Origin: Euperipatoides rowelli
Taxonomy: Eukaryota; Onychophora; Udeonychophora; Euonychophora; Peripatopsidae
Length of the DNA stretch: 10,575 nucleotides
Strand: one strand, 5' to 3'
NCBI GenBank assembly: GCA_003024985.2
Contig: PXIH01S0015661.1
Position 1 is the stretch's first letter. Each line of letters opens with the position of its first letter. Shown here piece after piece: positions 8,001 through 10,575 of this stretch. The notes under the pieces are model-generated. The model searched no databases. It was not told where the DNA came from and saw only the letters and a list, made by a program, of their open reading frames with translations. The position numbers and the translations under genes were made by a program.

Positions 8001-8017
8001 AATATTTTGCAAACAAC
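7966..8017. repeat. 13-bp perfect inverted repeat across the right end of the 1-kb element
   Basis: gttgtttgcaaaa (7966-7978) is the exact reverse complement of ttttgcaaacaac (8005-8017). One copy is inside the right arm of the palindromic element and the other is just outside its end. The left arm has no equivalent. Confidence 0.75.
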
Positions 8018-8100
8018 ATTCTAAGTTAATATTCCATCCAAACATTTAATAATTTAATTTCAGTATGGTTATATATAATATATGAAATGTTTCTTTTAAG

Positions 8101-8218
8101 GTTTATTGGGTTGGCCCTTTTCTAGGAGGACCAATAGCTGGACTTGTATATGAATATATTTTTGATAGAAAACATCAAGTTCGAGAATTAAAGGATGCGC
8201 TCAAGGATACTCATCAAA
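8101..8218 (+). CDS. Aquaporin exon with TM6 and the start of the C-terminal tail
   Basis: The exon encodes 39 residues plus one base of a split codon: TM6 (VYWVGPFLGGPIAGLVYEYI) and then a charged tail, FDRKHQVRELKDALKDTHQ. YWVGP, the Gly-rich helix centre and YEY are typical of AQP4/AQP1-like TM6. The tail is rich in alternating basic and acidic residues and could form a short cytoplasmic amphipathic helix. The donor is A-GTAAGC at 8219 (phase 1). In vertebrate four-exon aquaporins TM6 and the whole tail share one exon, so the intron that follows is an addition to that pattern. Confidence 0.94.
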
Positions 8219-8732
8219 GTAAGCTATATTGGAAGTTTTCATGTTAGCACAACTATGATATGAAAACTTAATATTTAAGAAATATTGATACTATAAAAAT
8301 AAATGACCTAAGGTAGAAAAATTAGAAATTTAAGGAAAGATTTAATTTTTCTATAGGCTAAGGTAAATTTTATAATATTATTATAGGAGAGAATTTCATC
8401 CATCTAAAAAAATTATCTTACCTGTAGTTTTTATTCTACTTCAAATAAACTGTGACTCAAAAATCTATACAATATGCAGAACTTGTCAGATGCTGTATAT
8501 TGCTGAGTTCTCTTTATGCATCTATATGGCTTTGCAATTAGTCTTTAGAATTAGCAAATTAGTGACTGAAATAAAAGGGAGGGGGTCATAAATATGAAAA
8601 AGGTTGCAAAGTATTTGTTTTAAGAAACAGTTAATACAGGAGCTCCATAATTTATTCACTTGATTAAGAAACTAAATACGGAAAAATATAACAGATAATG
8701 AAAAAAACCTTTGTAAACACTACACCTGCACT

Positions 8733-8984
8733 GGTATCCAAAACTACCTGAAATTTTAGGTACCTGAAAAAAAAACCCAACTGATTGTTTGGTTTAGTTT
8801 GGTATTTCATTGGGTTTATAGCCAGTAGGGTTTATATATAAACCCTACTGANTAAAAATACAATTAAATTTCAAATACCCGACCAGGCCCAATAGTCAGG
8901 TCATTTTTTTCAGATAGAGTCAGATTCTTTAGGTCAGATTGGGTTTTTTTTCAGATAACTGAAAATTTGGATTGTTTTGGATCC
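8733..8984. repeat. 252-bp palindromic element
   Basis: The left end (ggtatccaaaacta, from 8733) pairs with the right end (read inward as ggatccaaaacaat, to 8984). The arms share cctgaaaaaaaaacccaa against its near complement ttgggttttttttcag, so each arm is about 55 bp. A perfect palindrome sits near the middle. There is no coding capacity. It is a MITE-like element; no convincing target duplication is visible. Confidence 0.65.
8823..8850. repeat. 28-bp perfect palindrome without a spacer
   Basis: cagtagggtttata is followed directly by its reverse complement, tataaaccctactg. The flanks extend the symmetry imperfectly for a few bases, and an ambiguous base (N at 8852) lies just outside, as expected where sequencing struggles with a cruciform-prone site. 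Confidence 0.9.
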
Positions 8985-9004
8985 CCATTAGGACTCTGAT
9001 ACAC

Positions 9005-9447
9005 TGTTTTTTCTTCATTGAATCAACAATCAACTCAAACACCTATCTGGATATGTTTCAACTCTTCTATGTTCTACAGTGGGAAGTCATGCAGCCAAAT
9101 GTTTATTTCCAGCAGGGTAAACCACCTTCCTATTGAGGCATACAATTTCCTTGATGAAACATTCATAAATCATTGAATTGGTCGAGATGGATCATTTGCA
9201 TTGCCACCATGATCACCTGACATCCCTCCCCTTGATTTATTTCTGTGATTTATTTCATGTGGTCCTTTATTTAGATAAAGGACCACATGTATGCAAACAG
9301 ATAACTAGCATGGAAGAACTACAAGACAGGATTGTCCAGGCATTGAACACATTATTAGGTGAGATGTAATACAACATTTGGATAGAAAAGGAGTACAGAC
9401 TAGATATTCTTTGAGCTACAAAAGGAGCACATGTGGAAGTTTACTAG
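9005..9447 (+). pseudogene. Dead transposase of the IS630-Tc1-mariner superfamily
   Basis: Three successive frames align with the C-terminal half of a transposase family common in invertebrates. Frame one (to 9135) reads FFFIESTINSNTYLDMFQLF and later VYFQQGKPPSY, the counterpart of the conserved FQQDGAPPH block; its catalytic Asp is absent here. Frame two (from 9147) reads FLDETFINH, IGRDGSFALPP and SPDIPPLDLFL, with three TGA stops where the family has Trp, Arg and Trp. After a hairpin, the last part reads KDHM, CKQITSMEELQDRIVQA, IEKEYRLDIL and GAHVEVY, with TAG at 9445-9447 at the expected C-terminus. The N-terminal half with its DNA-binding domain is not seen. It is non-functional, and the plus-strand open frame at 9178-9369 is only its 3' part. 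Confidence 0.82.
9256..9289. repeat. Perfect 15-bp hairpin inside the transposase remnant
   Basis: catgtggtcctttat (9256-9270) and ataaaggaccacatg (9275-9289) are exact reverse complements around the loop ttag. The right arm is ordinary transposase sequence encoding IKDHM; the left arm is extra. Leaving out the 20 bases at 9255-9274 brings the LFL-stop-FI frame into register with IKDHM and gives the family's spacing between its Trp and Lys-Asp. The left arm is therefore inferred to be an inverted duplication of the right arm. Confidence 0.88.
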
Positions 9448-9790
9448 TCACCAGGGCCCTCACATCCTATTTGGGGTCCCAGGACTGGAAATCAGATGTG
9501 GCCCTTAAATATTTTTGATAAGCTTCTCCTTGTTCGTGAATATTTGATAAGCTTTTTTTTTTGGTCTTAAGGATGTTTTATTGACCTTTGCTTGGCCTAC
9601 GGGGCTCCCCTCTCATCACTTCCGGTCATAACTGTGTAGTTTCTTTTGGAATTTCTTCAAAAGCAGGGCTCCTCCTGGCCATAGGCCCTAGGACTACAGT
9701 CCCATCTAACCTCCCCTATGTGGGGGCCAAGCTAATCACAATCCTAACAAACAATGTGGAGTTAACTGATTTTCATGATCTCTTATAGTT
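9448..9790. other. GC-richer intron patch of unknown origin
   Basis: This stretch is clearly richer in G and C than the rest of the intron, with blocks such as cagggccctc, ggggtcccagg and gggggccaagc. A near-direct repeat, aatatttttgataagctt-like at 9507-9525 and aatatttgataagctt at 9539-9554, lies between two such blocks. The composition suggests an inserted mobile-element fragment, but no termini or protein are recognisable. The 66-codon open frame at 9588-9788 shows no family features and I do not call it a gene. Confidence 0.4.
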
Positions 9791-10295
9791 ATTTCTATAT
9801 TGAGTTTCTTAATCACGTGAATACATCATAGACAAATGTAGTTTTGCAATGAACTTATGAATGTTATTTTTTAAAAAGTCAGAATTATTTTACTTTATTT
9901 AAATTTTAAAATTCATATACAAATAAATTATATATTTTAAACATGTTTGTTTATGGTTTTATCAATATAAAAACACCCATGGTTATATTATTTACAGGCT
10001 CAAATGATATGCCTACATATCTAAGTATAGCAAAACTAATGTTCAAATACAGAAGCAGGAACATAGGGCATTCCAATTTGTCTCATTAGTCATTAGAATC
10101 TGGAGAGCTTATTAGGAGAACTCCTTATCCTTTCTCTCCCTTCTATATTCTTTCATGTAACCCTGGAAAATTAAGGGACTATTGCTATACCTGCATATAA
10201 AACTAGAATTCCAGTTTTAAAATTTTAAGAATTTATAGAAATTCATCTAACTGAAGTGAAATATTTATACATTTTTCTTCTTTTTTTTTAAACAG

Positions 10296-10414
10296 TTTGC
10301 CTAATTCCAAACATGATTGTCGGGACTGGTCAAAATTATAGAAAAGAAGAGGTTACGGACAATATTACCAATGTTCACAATCTTCCACAAGCTGTGCCTA
10401 TTTACAAAGTTTGA
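10296..10414 (+). CDS. Aquaporin last coding exon: C-terminal tail and stop
   Basis: Starting with two bases of a split Ile codon, this exon encodes CLIPNMIVGTGQNYRKEE followed by VTDNITNVHNLPQAVPIYKV and stops at TGA (10412-10414). This is the cytoplasmic tail, normally the least conserved part of aquaporins, so identification rests on phase, acceptor quality and an open frame in line with the previous exon. The protein ends Tyr-Lys-Val, which fits the hydrophobic-x-hydrophobic form of a class II PDZ ligand. AQP4 also ends in a PDZ ligand, although of class I. An alternative tail exon elsewhere cannot be excluded. Confidence 0.85.
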
Positions 10415-10575
10415 AGAAAATTCAAAGTAATGAACTCATTTCATTTGGCCGGATCTGATTCTTGACCATTTTCCCCAACTAAACTCACGTAATTCAACAT
10501 GGAAATTCAAACATACAGTAAGTTACAGCAAGAATGGGGTATATAGATATGGATAATAATCTTGCTAATATCTAC
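10415..10575 (+). other. 3' untranslated region, incomplete
   Basis: The sequence follows the aquaporin stop codon and runs off the window. No AATAAA occurs in these 161 bases, so the polyadenylation site is presumably further downstream. Confidence 0.7.

Larger units (their letters stand above)
5571..8100 (+). other. Aquaporin intron B (phase 0)
   Basis: The donor is GTAAGT at 5571 and the acceptor ttcttttaag ends at 8100 (AAG, a less common acceptor triplet). The intron splits the protein after EYHW, again a conserved position in classical aquaporins. It holds a reverse-transcriptase remnant and a large palindromic element. The parts at 5571-5830 and 6414-7006 are AT-rich with nothing recognisable beyond a 9-bp stem at 6539-6561. 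Confidence 0.9.
8219..10295 (+). other. Aquaporin intron C (phase 1)
   Basis: The donor is GTAAGC at 8219; the acceptor, ttttttttaaacag, ends at 10295. The upstream exon contributes one base (A) and the downstream exon two (TT), giving an Ile codon and an open frame to the stop. The part at 8219-8732 is AT-rich with no recognisable gene. A palindromic element, a transposase remnant and a GC-richer patch follow. The part at 9791-10295 again shows nothing beyond intron sequence. Confidence 0.88.

Noticed and set aside
9588-9788. 66-codon plus-strand open frame
   Set aside because: No similarity that I recognise and not in a splice context; explained by the GC-richer composition.

Overview
This is a stretch of AT-rich animal nuclear DNA carrying the 3' half of a classical water-channel (aquaporin) gene on the plus strand. 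Four exons can be placed (1943-2147, 5490-5570, 8101-8218, 10296-10414). They have consensus GT..AG junctions and compatible phases, and join into one reading frame of 173 residues plus stop. The exons encode TM4, TM5, the second NPA half-helix, TM6 and the cytoplasmic tail. The first NPA half (TM1-TM3) lies upstream of the window. The spliceosomal introns, the very low GC and the mix of transposon remnants point to a non-vertebrate metazoan. I cannot name the taxon from the sequence.

Layout. 1-58 is probably a Helitron 3' end. 61-1714 is a degenerate tandem repeat (unit about 120 bp) interrupted by a long foldback element (623-1642, up to 1694), which in turn was hit by a 451-bp non-autonomous hAT element (916-1366, 8-bp target duplication). 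Intron A (2148-5489) holds two inverted-repeat elements, a poly(A)-NN-poly(T) assembly scar beside a possible minus-strand LINE tail, a perfect 30-bp hairpin and simple repeats. Intron B (5571-8100) holds a decayed reverse transcriptase (5831-6413) and a roughly 1-kb palindromic element (7007-8000). Intron C (8219-10295) holds a 252-bp palindromic element, a dead Tc1/mariner-superfamily transposase (9005-9447) and a GC-richer patch of unknown origin.

The only functional gene I can support is the aquaporin; the rest is intron and upstream DNA filled with mobile-element debris. I found no previously undescribed gene system. The observations most worth a second look are the three-layer nested insertion, the density of long inverted repeats inside one gene, and several short perfect hairpins. 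One of these hairpins can be shown, from the frame of the dead transposase, to be a 20-nt inverted duplication.
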